This document shows, in pieces, positions 55,257 through 63,425 of a stretch of 64,000 nucleotides of DNA (the first letter of the stretch is position 1; each line of letters opens with the position of its first letter). The position numbers and the translations under genes are program-made. Origin of the DNA: Achromobacter xylosoxidans (GTDB lineage: Bacteria > Pseudomonadota > Gammaproteobacteria > Burkholderiales > Burkholderiaceae_B); NCBI RefSeq assembly GCF_014490035.1, contig NZ_CP061008.1:1984001-2048000 (forward strand), read 5' to 3'. The notes under the pieces were generated by a model that had not been told where the DNA came from, did no database searches, and worked only from the letters and a program-made list of their open reading frames with translations.

Positions 55257-56519
55257 GTGGAGAAGCAAGAGTCGGGCGGCTGGTATTTCGGCTGGAACAT
55301 CGTAGGCGCCGCTACGGTACTCACCCTGTTGACGGTCGGCCTGCGCATGGGGGTTGGGCCGTTCTTCCTGCCCATCGCGGACACCCTGGGCTTTACGCGC
55401 AGCACGCTCTCCAGCATCGTCGCGCTCGGCATGCTCTGCTACGGGCTGGCCATGCCGCTGGCGGGGTATCTGGTCGGAACGCGCGGCACCCGCTTCGTGC
55501 TGCTTACCGGCACCGCCATCGTCGTGTTGTCGATCATCTGGACGGTCTACGCGCGCGGGCCCATCGAGTTCCTGCTGTCCTTCGGCGTGGCGCTGTCCAT
55601 CGGCCTGGGCTTCACCAGCCCGGTGGCGTTGACGCCGGTGATCAGCCGCTGGTTCACGCGCCAGCGCGGCATGGCGCTGTTCTTCCTGTCCACCGGTTCC
55701 ATGGCCGGCATCGCTCTGATGACGCCGACACTGACCTTTGCGATCTCCGCCGTGGGCTGGCGGGAAACCCTGCTGGGCTTCGCCGCGCTGTTCGCGCTGC
55801 TGACCGTGCCGATGGCGCTCTTCGTCATGCGCGATGAAGCGCCCGAGCACACCGATCTGCTACCGCACCAGATCATCGACAAGGCCGGGCCGGCCAAAAC
55901 CGCGGCGAAGCAGCCGGCGCCCAATGTGCGCGCGGCGCTGAACTCGCTGCCGTTCTGGCAGGTGGCGCTGGGCCTGTTCGCCTGTGGTTTCAGCATGAAC
56001 CTTCTGGGCACGCATGGCGTGCCCATGCTGATGGACCATGGCTTTGACGCCACCACCAGTTCGCTGGGCATAGGCCTGATCGGCCTGGTCGCCATCTTCA
56101 GCACCCTGGTCCTGGGGCGCATGTCCGACCAGGTCGAACGGCGCGCCATCCTGGCCGCGATCTACCTGGTGCGCGGGCTGGGTTTCTTCGCGCTGGTCAT
56201 GGTGGGGGCGCATTGGGAGCTGTACGCCGCGGCTACCCTGGGCGGCATCGCGTGGGCCGGCAGCATCGCCTTGTCGTCGGCCATTCTTGCGGACGTCTAC
56301 GGCGTGCGGCTGGTGGGCGTGCTCTACGGGCTGGTCTACCTGGGCCATCAGGTCGGCGGCATGATCAGCTCATGGCTGGGCGGCTGGGCCTACGAAACCT
56401 TCGGCACGCATTGGGTGGCCTTTGGCTCGTCGGGGACGCTGCTGCTGGCGGCCGCCTTGATTTCCCTGCGCCTGCCGGCGCGGGGCTTGCCGCGCGGGGT
56501 GGCGGTGGCGGGGCGTTGA
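55257..56519 (+). CDS. Major facilitator superfamily transporter
   Basis: The GTG start at 55257 has GAGGAGA upstream, and the product is 420 residues with twelve membrane segments. The first half carries YGLAMPLAGYLVGTRGTRFV, the loop 2-3 region with its basic residues. A cytoplasmic centre (about 190-220) contains HTDLLPHQIIDKAGPAKTA. The second half has VLGRMSDQVERRAILAAIYL, the repeat of that loop. It is most like oxalate/formate antiporter-type and monocarboxylate-type members by overall build. The substrate is not evident; the neighbours offer no clear clue. Confidence 0.85.
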   Translation: MEKQESGGWYFGWNIVGAATVLTLLTVGLRMGVGPFFLPIADTLGFTRSTLSSIVALGMLCYGLAMPLAGYLVGTRGTRFVLLTGTAIVVLSIIWTVYARGPIEFLLSFGVALSIGLGFTSPVALTPVISRWFTRQRGMALFFLSTGSMAGIALMTPTLTFAISAVGWRETLLGFAALFALLTVPMALFVMRDEAPEHTDLLPHQIIDKAGPAKTAAKQPAPNVRAALNSLPFWQVALGLFACGFSMNLLGTHGVPMLMDHGFDATTSSLGIGLIGLVAIFSTLVLGRMSDQVERRAILAAIYLVRGLGFFALVMVGAHWELYAAATLGGIAWAGSIALSSAILADVYGVRLVGVLYGLVYLGHQVGGMISSWLGGWAYETFGTHWVAFGSSGTLLLAAALISLRLPARGLPRGVAVAGR

Positions 56520-56558
56520 GCCCCGCGGACTGCAGGCCGATGCTGCCCGCAGCGTCTG

Positions 56559-56588
56559 CCATCGCGTCCGTGACGCCGGACGCGATGG
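56559..56588. terminator. Hairpin between convergent MFS and dehydrogenase genes
   Basis: CCATCGCGTCC pairs perfectly with GGACGCGATGG over eight bases. There is no T run; placed between two converging genes, it may stop transcription in both directions. Confidence 0.6.
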
Positions 56589-56602
56589 CCTCTGAGGCCG
56601 TC

Positions 56603-57475
56603 CTAGCGGTCCTTCAGCAAGGACACCAGTTCCGGCACGTAGCGGTCGCCGCCGCCTTGCGTGACGGCCTGATCGAACGTGTGCTGCACGGCCGCGCCGA
56701 TTTCCCGCACCGCGCCCGTTTCCGCGGCCATGGTGTTGTAGTAGGACAAATCCTTCTGCGCATTCGACATGAAGAACCGCAGCGAGGACGGGTCCTGCTC
56801 CAGCAGGTAGGGCTTGATGCGTTCCAGCGCCACGCCGCCGCCGCCGCCCTTGGCCAACACTTCGGCAAACACCGCCGGGTCAATATCCGCGCGCAGCGCG
56901 CAGGCCGCGGCTTCCGACAACAGCGCGACCACGCCCAGCGACACGTAGTTGTGCAGCAGCTTCATGCGATGGCCGGCGCCGATGGGGCCGGCGTGCGTGA
57001 TGTTCTCGGCGAAGCAGGCCAGCAGCGGCTTGCATTCCTCGAACAGCGCGGCGTCGCCGCCCACCAGCAGGTTGAGCCGGCCTTCGGCGGCTTCCTTGGG
57101 GGTGCGCGTCATCGGCGCATCGAGGAAGCGGCCGCCGGATTCCGTCACGGCCTGCGCCACCTTGACGGTGGAAGAGGGAATCGCCGTCGAGCAATCGATG
57201 ATGACCGTACCCGGACGCAGGCCCGCCAGCACGCCGCCCTCGGACAGCAGCACGGCTTCGACCTGCGGGCTGCCGGTAACGCAGAGGATGATCACGTCAG
57301 ACTGGGCCGCCAGCGTGGCGCCATCGGTCACGCTGGTCGCGCCCGCGGCCTTCAACGCGTCCAGGGGCTGGTTGCCCGGATGTTCCAGCACGGTCAGCGC
57401 ATGACCATGCTTGACCAGATTGCTTGCAATGCCATGGCCCATGAGGCCGATACCAACCATGCCGACTTTCGCCAT
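56603..57475 (-). CDS. NAD(P)-dependent beta-hydroxyacid dehydrogenase (3-hydroxyisobutyrate dehydrogenase family)
   Basis: A 290-residue enzyme. The dinucleotide fold is at the N-terminus (MAKVGMVGIGLMGHGIASNL), the substrate signature is FLDAPMTRTPKEAAEGRLNL (typically D-A-P-(V/M)-(S/T)-x-(G/T)), and the catalytic Lys is in HRMKLLHNYVSLG (near 170). The C-terminal all-helical part ends in a basic tail. The family oxidises 3-hydroxyisobutyrate, tartronate semialdehyde or related acids, or reduces succinate semialdehyde. The Thr in place of the usual Gly in the signature may change its specificity. It is transcribed alone. Confidence 0.85.
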   Translation of the reverse strand: MAKVGMVGIGLMGHGIASNLVKHGHALTVLEHPGNQPLDALKAAGATSVTDGATLAAQSDVIILCVTGSPQVEAVLLSEGGVLAGLRPGTVIIDCSTAIPSSTVKVAQAVTESGGRFLDAPMTRTPKEAAEGRLNLLVGGDAALFEECKPLLACFAENITHAGPIGAGHRMKLLHNYVSLGVVALLSEAAACALRADIDPAVFAEVLAKGGGGGVALERIKPYLLEQDPSSLRFFMSNAQKDLSYYNTMAAETGAVREIGAAVQHTFDQAVTQGGGDRYVPELVSLLKDR

Positions 57476-57634
57476 CTTCCACTGCTCCTGCCATGTAGGG
57501 GTTTGTTATGGCGTAAATCTTACTCTGACTTGCGGATCGTCCGCGCCGCGATCACAGGTTTGCGGGTAGCGGTGCCGGCCGCGGTCTTCTTTGCGATACT
57601 TGAGGTATTCCGCGTGAAAAAACCAGGCTTGAGC

Positions 57635-58063
57635 ATGACAGACTCCATTCCTTCCGGTTTCGCGCCATGGCGCCCCAGCAGCCCCTTCATGGAGCACTTG
57701 GCGGAGCTCGGCGCGCTCTACAAGCGCGACGCCGATTGCGTCCTGGCGCTGCGCGTGGGGCAGGCGCACACCAACATGCACGCCATCGCCCATGGCGGCC
57801 TGCTGGCCACGCTGGCCGACAGCGCGCTGGGCCACACCATCGCCGAGCAGGCGCAGGCCTCGGTGGTCACGGTGCAGATGTCGGTGGAATATTTGAACCC
57901 GGTCAAGCCCGGGGATTGGCTCGAAGCCCATGTCCGCATCGACAAGCAGGGCCGCCGGCTGATCTACGCCACCTGCCTGCTGCAGGTTGAAGGCCGCGTC
58001 ATGCTCAAGGCCAACGCGGTCTTCGCGGTGCGCGCCGCGCCCGCGCCGGCTTCCGACGGTTGA
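57635..58063 (+). CDS. Hotdog-fold thioesterase, PaaI-like
   Basis: The ATG at 57635 gives 142 residues; a GTG at 57614 is in frame upstream. The PaaI pattern is clear: NMHAIAHGGLLATLADSALG (HGG and the acidic residue of the active site), then VVTVQMSVEYLNPVKPGDWL, and a final strand ANAVFAVR. Such enzymes hydrolyse acyl-CoA, often hydroxyphenylacetyl- or aroyl-CoA. It stands between a dehydrogenase and cardiolipin synthase, converging on the latter. Physiological substrate unknown. Confidence 0.8.
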   Translation: MTDSIPSGFAPWRPSSPFMEHLAELGALYKRDADCVLALRVGQAHTNMHAIAHGGLLATLADSALGHTIAEQAQASVVTVQMSVEYLNPVKPGDWLEAHVRIDKQGRRLIYATCLLQVEGRVMLKANAVFAVRAAPAPASDG

Positions 58064-58076
58064 GCTTCTTGGGGGG

Positions 58077-59534
58077 CTACAAGTAAGGCGTAGCCAGCCA
58101 GATCACCTTGTTGCGCAGGCGCTTGGCGAACGGCGCGCGCAGCAGGTTCTCCAGCGTCTCGCGCTGGCCCTGCGCGATCAGGCCGTCGACCCGCGCGCCG
58201 ATCCAGCGCGCCACGCCGGGATCGTAGATCTCGGTGTCCAGCTCGAAGTTCAGCCGCAGGCTGCGCGGGTCCAGGTTGGACGAGCCCACATAGGCCCAGG
58301 CGTCGTCCACCGTCATCAGCTTGGAATGGTCGAACGCGCCATGCGAGCGCCAGACCCGGCAGCCGGTGCGCACCACCTGGTCCAGCTGGGCCGTCATGGC
58401 GTAGTCCACCAGACGCAGGTTGTTCTTGCCCGGAATCACGATGTCCACCACCACGCCGCGCCGCGCGGCCGTGGCCAGTGCGCCGATCAGCGTCTGGTCG
58501 GGCAGGAAGTAGGGCGACTGGATGCGCACATGGCGCTGCGCCACCGCCAGCGCGCCCAGCAGCATGTTGTGCGTGCTGCCCAGCGCGCGGTCCGGACCGG
58601 ACGGCACGCAACGCATCGGCACGTCGCCCGTCGGCGGCAAGGCCTCGGGATCGAACCAGGGTCTGGCCGGCAAAGACTCGTGCGTCGTGAAGTTCCAGTC
58701 GTGCGCAAATACGGACATCAGCTGCGTCACGATCGGTCCTTCCACGCGGAAGTGCGTATCGCGGTTGGTGTCGTCGCCCGCCAGCGCGCTGACGAAGGCC
58801 GCCCGCACGTTCATGCCGCCGGTAAAGCCCAGGCGTCCATCCACCACCAGCACCTTGCGGTGGCTGCGCAGATTGGCATAGGGCATGCGCAGCACGCCCA
58901 GCGGATTGGTCATGAAGCGCGCCACCGGCACCCCGCCGCGCGACAGCATGCGCACGATGGGCGGGCGCGAATACTTGGATCCGATGGCGTCGATCAGCAC
59001 CCGCACCTCGACCCCGCGCTCGCGCGCCTCGATCAGCGCCTGCGCCATCTCCCGCCCGATCGCGTCGTTGTCGAAGATATAACTCTGCATCGCCACCGCG
59101 TGGCGCGCTTCGCGGATCGCCTGGAGCATCGCCGGATAGGCCTCGTCGCCACCCGCCAGCGGCCGCACCGCGTTGCCGCCCAGCAGGCGGAAACGGCTGA
59201 CGCGGTCGCCCAGCACCTTCAGCGACGCGAACTGCTGGCCCGAGATCGGCGCCACATCCACCGGCGCGGTCTCGACCTGCTCCGCATCCACCACCATCGC
59301 CTCGTCGCGTTGCTGCGACAGCCGCGTCTTGCGGATCCGGTTGATGCCCGCCACGAAATAGAACAGCGCGCCGAACAGCGGCGAAAACAGCGCCACCCCC
59401 ACCCAGCCTATGGCCGCCCGCACGTCCTGTTTGGTCATCGCGGCATGCACCGCCGCGCCCGTCCCGGCCACGATGCTGATGGCAAATACCAGATGGGGCC
59501 AATAATCGATCAAGATTGCGTGTATGCGGTCCAT
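58077..59534 (-). CDS. cls: Cardiolipin synthase
   Basis: A start at ATG 59534 gives 485 residues; a TTG at 59570 is in frame but neither has a well-spaced ribosome binding site. Two N-terminal membrane segments (PHLVFAISIVAGTGAAVHAA and AIGWVGVALFSPLFGALFYF) are followed by two phospholipase D motifs: SHRKVLVVDGRLGFTGGMN near 235 and DHSKLMTVDDAWAYVGSSNL near 410, both with H-x-K-x4-D. It joins two phosphatidylglycerol molecules, or phosphatidylglycerol and another phospholipid, to cardiolipin at the inner membrane. Length and order fit ClsA. Confidence 0.9.
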   Translation of the reverse strand: MDRIHAILIDYWPHLVFAISIVAGTGAAVHAAMTKQDVRAAIGWVGVALFSPLFGALFYFVAGINRIRKTRLSQQRDEAMVVDAEQVETAPVDVAPISGQQFASLKVLGDRVSRFRLLGGNAVRPLAGGDEAYPAMLQAIREARHAVAMQSYIFDNDAIGREMAQALIEARERGVEVRVLIDAIGSKYSRPPIVRMLSRGGVPVARFMTNPLGVLRMPYANLRSHRKVLVVDGRLGFTGGMNVRAAFVSALAGDDTNRDTHFRVEGPIVTQLMSVFAHDWNFTTHESLPARPWFDPEALPPTGDVPMRCVPSGPDRALGSTHNMLLGALAVAQRHVRIQSPYFLPDQTLIGALATAARRGVVVDIVIPGKNNLRLVDYAMTAQLDQVVRTGCRVWRSHGAFDHSKLMTVDDAWAYVGSSNLDPRSLRLNFELDTEIYDPGVARWIGARVDGLIAQGQRETLENLLRAPFAKRLRNKVIWLATPYL

Positions 59535-59623
59535 GGCGATGGCGTAAGCGCGGCCTCCGTAGATGATCAATGGCGAAGGATAGCAAGGTGGCCCGCGCTG
59601 GCAAGAGGGGCGGCGGGGGTGGT

Positions 59624-59653
59624 TTCACACGGATTAAAAAAACGTGCTAGAAT
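59624..59653 (+). promoter_or_regulatory. Probable promoter of the tRNA-His gene
   Basis: TTCACA at 59624-59629 and TAGAAT at 59648-59653 are separated by 18 bases with an A run between, a reasonable sigma-70 promoter. It lies 65 bases before the tRNA gene. Confidence 0.5.
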
Positions 59654-59717
59654 TCGGCCTCTTCGTTGTTGAGCAGCTTTCAAAAGCAGCGCGGCAAGGA
59701 AGAAAAGCAGTATCAGA

Positions 59718-59794
59718 GGTGGCTGTAGCTCAGTTGGTAGAGTCCCGGATTGTGATTCCGGTTGTCGTGGGTTCGAGCCCCATCAGCCACCCCA
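59718..59794 (+). tRNA. tRNA-His (GTG)
   Basis: GGTGGCTG at the 5' end pairs with CAGCCAC at the 3' end, with the extra G at -1 that marks histidine tRNA. The D arm (GCTCAGTTGGTAGAG), anticodon arm with loop TTGTGAT (anticodon GTG), and T arm (CGTGG-GTTCGAG-CCCCATC region) are all standard, and CCA is encoded at 59792-59794. The gene is followed by a terminator at 59811. Its last 13 bases and the terminator are repeated at 62133-62188. Confidence 0.95.
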
Positions 59795-59810
59795 AAGAAT
59801 TGTTTAGAAA

Positions 59811-59838
59811 ACAGCCGCTTACAGCGGCTGTTTTTTTT
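59811..59838 (+). terminator. Terminator of tRNA-His
   Basis: ACAGCCGCT pairs perfectly with AGCGGCTGT over a TAC loop, followed by a run of T. It ends the tRNA transcript. Confidence 0.9.
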
Positions 59839-59880
59839 CGCGCTCAGAATTAGAACAAAAATAGCGGTATTAGAACGATG

Positions 59881-59979
59881 TCACTCCGTAGCCGAAGCGA
59901 TTTTGACCGGGCGTCTGTCGTAGTTCTTACGTGTGTTGTGGCGGCGGTGCGTGAGCGGCTTAGTGCGCTCCAGAAAGTG
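59881..59979 (-). pseudogene. Remnant of a tyrosine integrase, 3' end only
   Basis: On the reverse strand the frame ending in TGA at 59881 reads HFLERTKPLTHRRHNTRKN, then YDRRPVKIASATE and stop. The final box with H...H-x-T-x-K-x-Y-D-R-R is the C-terminus of a phage integrase, including the catalytic Tyr. Upstream the reading frame goes on but no longer resembles an integrase. The gene pointed to the tRNA, like the remnant at 5824. Apart from this I see nothing coding between 59839 and 60249. Confidence 0.7.
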
Positions 59980-60249
59980 CGAGTAAGAAGATCTGTGCGC
60001 TAGGGCGCGCTGGCGTGGCTTCGAAAAACCGGCTGGAAGACCTGATCAGTTCACTTCCAATAGAAAAGTCACTGTTTTCGCCTGTGGCTGAACGGCACCT
60101 ATCCGTTCTGCAACGCCGTTCCAACGCACGGAGCGTTGCGTGAGAGAACGGGATCTAACGCAGCTTCCTCGTGGAGCTTCGCTACCGAGTTGTGTGTGAT
60201 GAAATGTTTCGATATCTTCTATTGATCGAAAAGAGGTCGAGGCTATCTG

Positions 60250-60729
60250 ATGCAGGTCGAATCTGAATTCATCACCCTTGTTGTGGCTGCGGTTGGCGCG
60301 GTGGCGACGGTTGTCAGTGCGTTGGTCGGCTTAGCAATAGCAACTCCAGAGCAACGTCAGCGACTACTTCAATGGGCGAAAACAGGGACCGCCCGTAGCG
60401 TGTATGCCACGGTCACGGCAATCATGGCTTGGACCTTTCATGAGATATGGACCAACGACTATGTTATTGACAGTCAGTTCGTCTTGCTTATCTCCAACCT
60501 AGTGTGCATGGCGATCATCTGGTTGGCCGGCGGTGCCTGGGCAGTTTTTTTCAGACCTCTTAGTCTTGAGATCTCAGCGCTGGAGAGAAACAGAGATCGG
60601 GCAGTGCTCGACACGTTGAAGGCTCTCAGTGCAGAAAACGCGGCGCTTTCTAAGCGCGTGACAGAACTGGAGGAATCCCTTGCAGGAAGAACTCGTCGAA
60701 AGCGCGAGGCCCCCAGCGGCTTTAGCTGA
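60250..60729 (+). CDS. Island membrane protein with C-terminal coiled coil (159 aa)
   Basis: A 159-residue protein starting at ATG 60250, preceded by AGAGGTCGAGG. Three membrane segments are visible: about 8-31 (TLVVAAVGAVATVVSALVGL), 51-68 (YATVTAIMAWTFHEIW) and 78-102 (VLLISNLVCMAIIWLAGGAW). A coiled coil (about 105-145, LEISALERNRDRAVLDTLKA) and a basic tail follow, in the cytoplasm. No family is recognised. It is in the small element between the two copies of the tRNA-His end and converges on the Mrr-like nuclease gene. Small membrane proteins beside nucleases occur in phage defence, but a functional link is not shown. Confidence 0.6.
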   Translation: MQVESEFITLVVAAVGAVATVVSALVGLAIATPEQRQRLLQWAKTGTARSVYATVTAIMAWTFHEIWTNDYVIDSQFVLLISNLVCMAIIWLAGGAWAVFFRPLSLEISALERNRDRAVLDTLKALSAENAALSKRVTELEESLAGRTRRKREAPSGFS

Positions 60730-61004
60730 GCAAGGCTGTGTTGGTCTGCCTCCCTCCCTCGGTCATATTTACAAGCAGATTTGCTGCTACTTGCTAACGT
60801 TGCAGCCAAAGTTGGCAATATCGATCAGTTCTTCCAGAAGGCGGATGAGGGAGGCGAGCATGGGGGCAGTCTCCAAAGAGGTTGTGCGACAGCGCCCGCC
60901 GATACTCCGCAAGCGGGGCATGAGGCAAGGCCGCTGCCTCCCCGTTTTGCTGCCGTCGTGTGTCGTGTCTGAAACGCATCAGACTCCAGTGGCAAATATT
61001 GAAT

Positions 61005-62021
61005 CTAGCCCTTGATTTTCAGCTTGCGGATCATGTTCTTCTGCTTTTCGGGAATCTCGAACTGATGGATGCCCAACTCCCGGCCCCTATCGGGAAAAAC
61101 CATCGCAAACATCCTACGGTCGTCCGGTGTATAGGAAGCGATAGCTGCTCCTGCAAAAATAGTGTTGTCGCCGACCCGCCTTAGAATGTGAAATTCCGGC
61201 GCAACGTTTCGACGTTGCCATTGAAGGTGACCCGATACCGTGATCCCTTCAATGAGAAATGGTGTACCTCCGCGTAGTCGCAGGTACACAGCGTCCGCAC
61301 GAACATCCAACGTATGGGTGTGTGGCCATGCTGGGCCGACGGACACATCCCCTTCCGTGTGGAGCACGTAGGGAAAAGTGCGATGTACCGACCACGCTGG
61401 ATCCGCGCCCAGCAGAATTCCGGTGGATCTCATCAAGATTGCATGTACGTAGTCGCCAAACGTCCGATACGTCGGGTGCACCGAACCATCGAAAGTGCAG
61501 ATGGTATCTGGATCGTCAACGGCAAAAGTTGTCGGCCCGTCTGGCGCGTGAATGATGATCCTGTGGTCGGGCCAGCACAATAGGCTGCTTGAAAATTGGC
61601 TTAGAAATTCTCCTGGTTTCCCTACTCCTGGAAAATCTGGAAACTCATCTTCGATACGAACATCCCAGGGTTGTAGAGTATAGAGATCCACGTTGTATGA
61701 GGCTGCCTTCTTGCAAGCTGTGCTCGAATATCCCGACGTGGAAAAAATGGCCTTATGCGTTACATCGGGCATATCATTCAATTTGATGATCAATTGCTCC
61801 ACGGCCACAACGTCAAGGGGCGCTCTTTCGTGCTTCACTTCAGATGCCTTGAAGGCCGATATTTCGCCGTTTTCGTCTGTAATCTTGACGGTTACATCGA
61901 CGTCTCGCTCCCGTTCTGCGGCTTCGTCTAAAATCATGTCTCCTATGGTGACCTCTACGGCATTTGGGTCGTGCCGCAGACAACATAGTCCAACTAAGTA
62001 CTGCACGAGCATGGGTGACAT
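61005..62021 (-). CDS. PD-(D/E)xK nuclease-like protein, Mrr-type N-terminal domain (338 aa)
   Basis: The start at 62021 gives 338 residues. The N-terminal 105 residues have the restriction-endonuclease fold pattern: an acidic residue in RDVDVTVKITDE (Asp 42), then SEVKHERAPLDVVAVEQL with E61-x-K63, and an I-F-S-T-S-G-Y-S strand (KAIFSTSGYSSTACKKAASY) usual in Mrr-like nucleases. The remaining 230 residues, with CWPDHRIIIHAPDGPTTF and a beta-rich end, match no domain I know and may sense a signal or bind DNA. The ATG lies 110 bases before the duplicated tRNA end. Such nucleases restrict modified or foreign DNA; this one may be a defence gene of the tRNA-His element. Confidence 0.6.
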   Translation of the reverse strand: MSPMLVQYLVGLCCLRHDPNAVEVTIGDMILDEAAERERDVDVTVKITDENGEISAFKASEVKHERAPLDVVAVEQLIIKLNDMPDVTHKAIFSTSGYSSTACKKAASYNVDLYTLQPWDVRIEDEFPDFPGVGKPGEFLSQFSSSLLCWPDHRIIIHAPDGPTTFAVDDPDTICTFDGSVHPTYRTFGDYVHAILMRSTGILLGADPAWSVHRTFPYVLHTEGDVSVGPAWPHTHTLDVRADAVYLRLRGGTPFLIEGITVSGHLQWQRRNVAPEFHILRRVGDNTIFAGAAIASYTPDDRRMFAMVFPDRGRELGIHQFEIPEKQKNMIRKLKIKG

Positions 62022-62132
62022 AGCTCTCTGCCTTGCAAAACATTGGGGCTAAATTATCGCTTGCCACTGAACTGCGTGGTTCATGCTCTGCGCCGGCTGC
62101 TTCGGCAAGCGCTGGCTCGAAGAAAAAAGGTG

Positions 62133-62188
62133 TCAGCCACCCCAAGAGTTTCTTAGAAAATAGCCGCTTAATGCGGCTTTTTTTTTCT
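62133..62188 (+). repeat. Duplicated tRNA-His 3' end with terminator, element boundary
   Basis: TCAGCCACCCCAA at 62133-62145 repeats the last bases of tRNA-His exactly. The following GAGTTTCTTAGAAAATAGCC and a short hairpin (AGCCGC/GCGGCT with a T run) repeat the trailer and terminator at 59796-59838 with several substitutions. Together these are the two ends of a 2.3 kb element inserted at the tRNA gene. The divergence of the copies shows that the insertion is old. Confidence 0.8.
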
Positions 62189-62232
62189 GCCATCTGTTCT
62201 TTGGTGGCAAGAACAGAGGACGGTGGCATGCG

Positions 62233-62290
62233 CTAGGCGCTGTTCTTGATCTTGACCACGCGCCGGGTAGTGGCCTAGTTGACGTGCGTC
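62233..62290 (-). pseudogene. Remnant of an integrase 3' end after the second tRNA-His copy
   Basis: On the reverse strand, removal of one base joins GHY and RRVVKIKNSA followed by TAG at 62233. This resembles the ends of the other two integrase remnants (HYDRR-VVKKAIAPE and NYDRR-PVKIASATE) including the Tyr. The frame is broken and less than 60 bases can be recognised, so it is weaker than the others; its position right after a tRNA end is what supports it. Confidence 0.45.
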
Positions 62291-62362
62291 TCGGGGGGGG
62301 GCGTCATCATTACTCCCGATGAGGGTTGCAGTACGATGCCTCCCAACTTCACGGGAAGACTC

Positions 62363-62809
62363 ATGAGTAATAACTGGCATGCTCAAGAGACCTACAAATC
62401 GATGATTTCGATTTCGGTTGAGGGCTTTAAGCTGTTGGCACTTTTGAACGGTGGGGCGGCGGCGGGTATGCTCGCGGCCTTTCAGAACTTGGCAAAGTCG
62501 ATTCCAGCAAGCAAGTTGCAGATATCAATCGGTTTCTTTGCTGCGGGCCTTGTGTTCGTCGGTGTGGCGTTTCTTTTGTCCTATCTCACCCAGAACAGGC
62601 TCTTCGAAGAAGCTATGGGCCGTAAAGAGGAAGGTGCCCACCGTTGCTGCCTGGTGCTAGCCTTTGCGTCATGTGTTTTGAGCCTGCTCTGTTTCCTTGG
62701 AGGCGCTGGCGTCTCGGTGATGGGGCTCGAGACGGGCGAAGGACGCGTGCTAGCTCCGGATCAAGTCGCTGCGCCGGAAGCCCCGCCGGGCGGCCTCGCG
62801 ACGGAGTAG
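62363..62809 (+). CDS. Small membrane protein of unknown function (148 aa)
   Basis: The ATG at 62363 has GGGAAG upstream; upstream in-frame codons are less likely. Three membrane segments are visible: about 21-43 (FKLLALLNGGAAAGMLAAFQ), 50-74 (ISIGFFAAGLVFVGVAFLLS) and 98-121 (CLVLAFASCVLSLLCFLGGA). An amphipathic N-terminal helix (NNWHAQETYKSMISISVEGF) precedes the first, and a Pro/Ala-rich tail ends the chain. No family is recognised. It lies beyond the second tRNA-His end, so it belongs to a second, adjoining element or to the ancestral flank. Confidence 0.6.
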   Translation: MSNNWHAQETYKSMISISVEGFKLLALLNGGAAAGMLAAFQNLAKSIPASKLQISIGFFAAGLVFVGVAFLLSYLTQNRLFEEAMGRKEEGAHRCCLVLAFASCVLSLLCFLGGAGVSVMGLETGEGRVLAPDQVAAPEAPPGGLATE

Positions 62810-62825
62810 AGACGTGTAGGGCGGG

Positions 62826-63300
62826 CTAGAGCCTCTTCTCGCCGCCCAGGACGTCCACCAGTTCGGCGAGGAGCTTTGCCAGTTCTCCCGTCATGAGCAA
62901 CATGTCCGAATCGAATTTCTCGTCGTTGTTGGCAGCCACGCCTTCATTGCCTGCCTTCAGCACCTGCAGGGGAGACCGCGCCTGACGTCCAGGCTCTTGG
63001 TTAGCACGAAGGAAATGCGGTCAGCCATGTCGTGGCGAGGCGGGTGCATTGCTTGCCGGACTGTATGTGTCGGCGGGCGTCGTCGGCGTCGTTGGAGTGC
63101 TTGACGTAGCGGATGGCTGCGCCGCTTTCGCCGGAGGTCCGCAGTTCGGTGTCTTGGCCGATACTGAAGTTGGCCGGGGCCTCGTCCTCGGTCAGCCGCC
63201 GGTCATGGCGAACGCGGGCGACTGGGCGACATAGAGGGTTTTCAGCGGGAACGGGTCGATGCAGTTCGCCTGCTGCTGGGCTGGAACGCCTGCCAGTGCG
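62826..63300 (-). pseudogene. rdgC: rdgC remnant, C-terminal half with multiple frameshifts
   Basis: Read on the reverse strand in successive frames, RdgC segments appear in order: EDEAPANFSIGQDTELRTSG, then IRYVKHSNDADDARRHIQSG and KQCTRLATTW. After a shift comes DRISFVLTKSLDVR. After another shift comes LQVLKAGNEG, then DEKFDSDMLLMTGELAKLLA and ELVDVLGGEKRL, stop at 62826. At least three frameshifts separate them and the N-terminal half is gone. RdgC binds duplex DNA ends and limits RecA; phages and islands also carry copies. This one cannot be functional. Confidence 0.75.
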
Positions 63301-63425
63301 ACTCCCAGGCCATCGCTGAACAACGTTCAGGCGGCGGACAGGCGGTAAATCTTGAGGTCTCTAAACCACATAAGTGATTTCATATCGTTGAGATAACATT
63401 CGCCCATGAACATGGGAGGCAGGGC

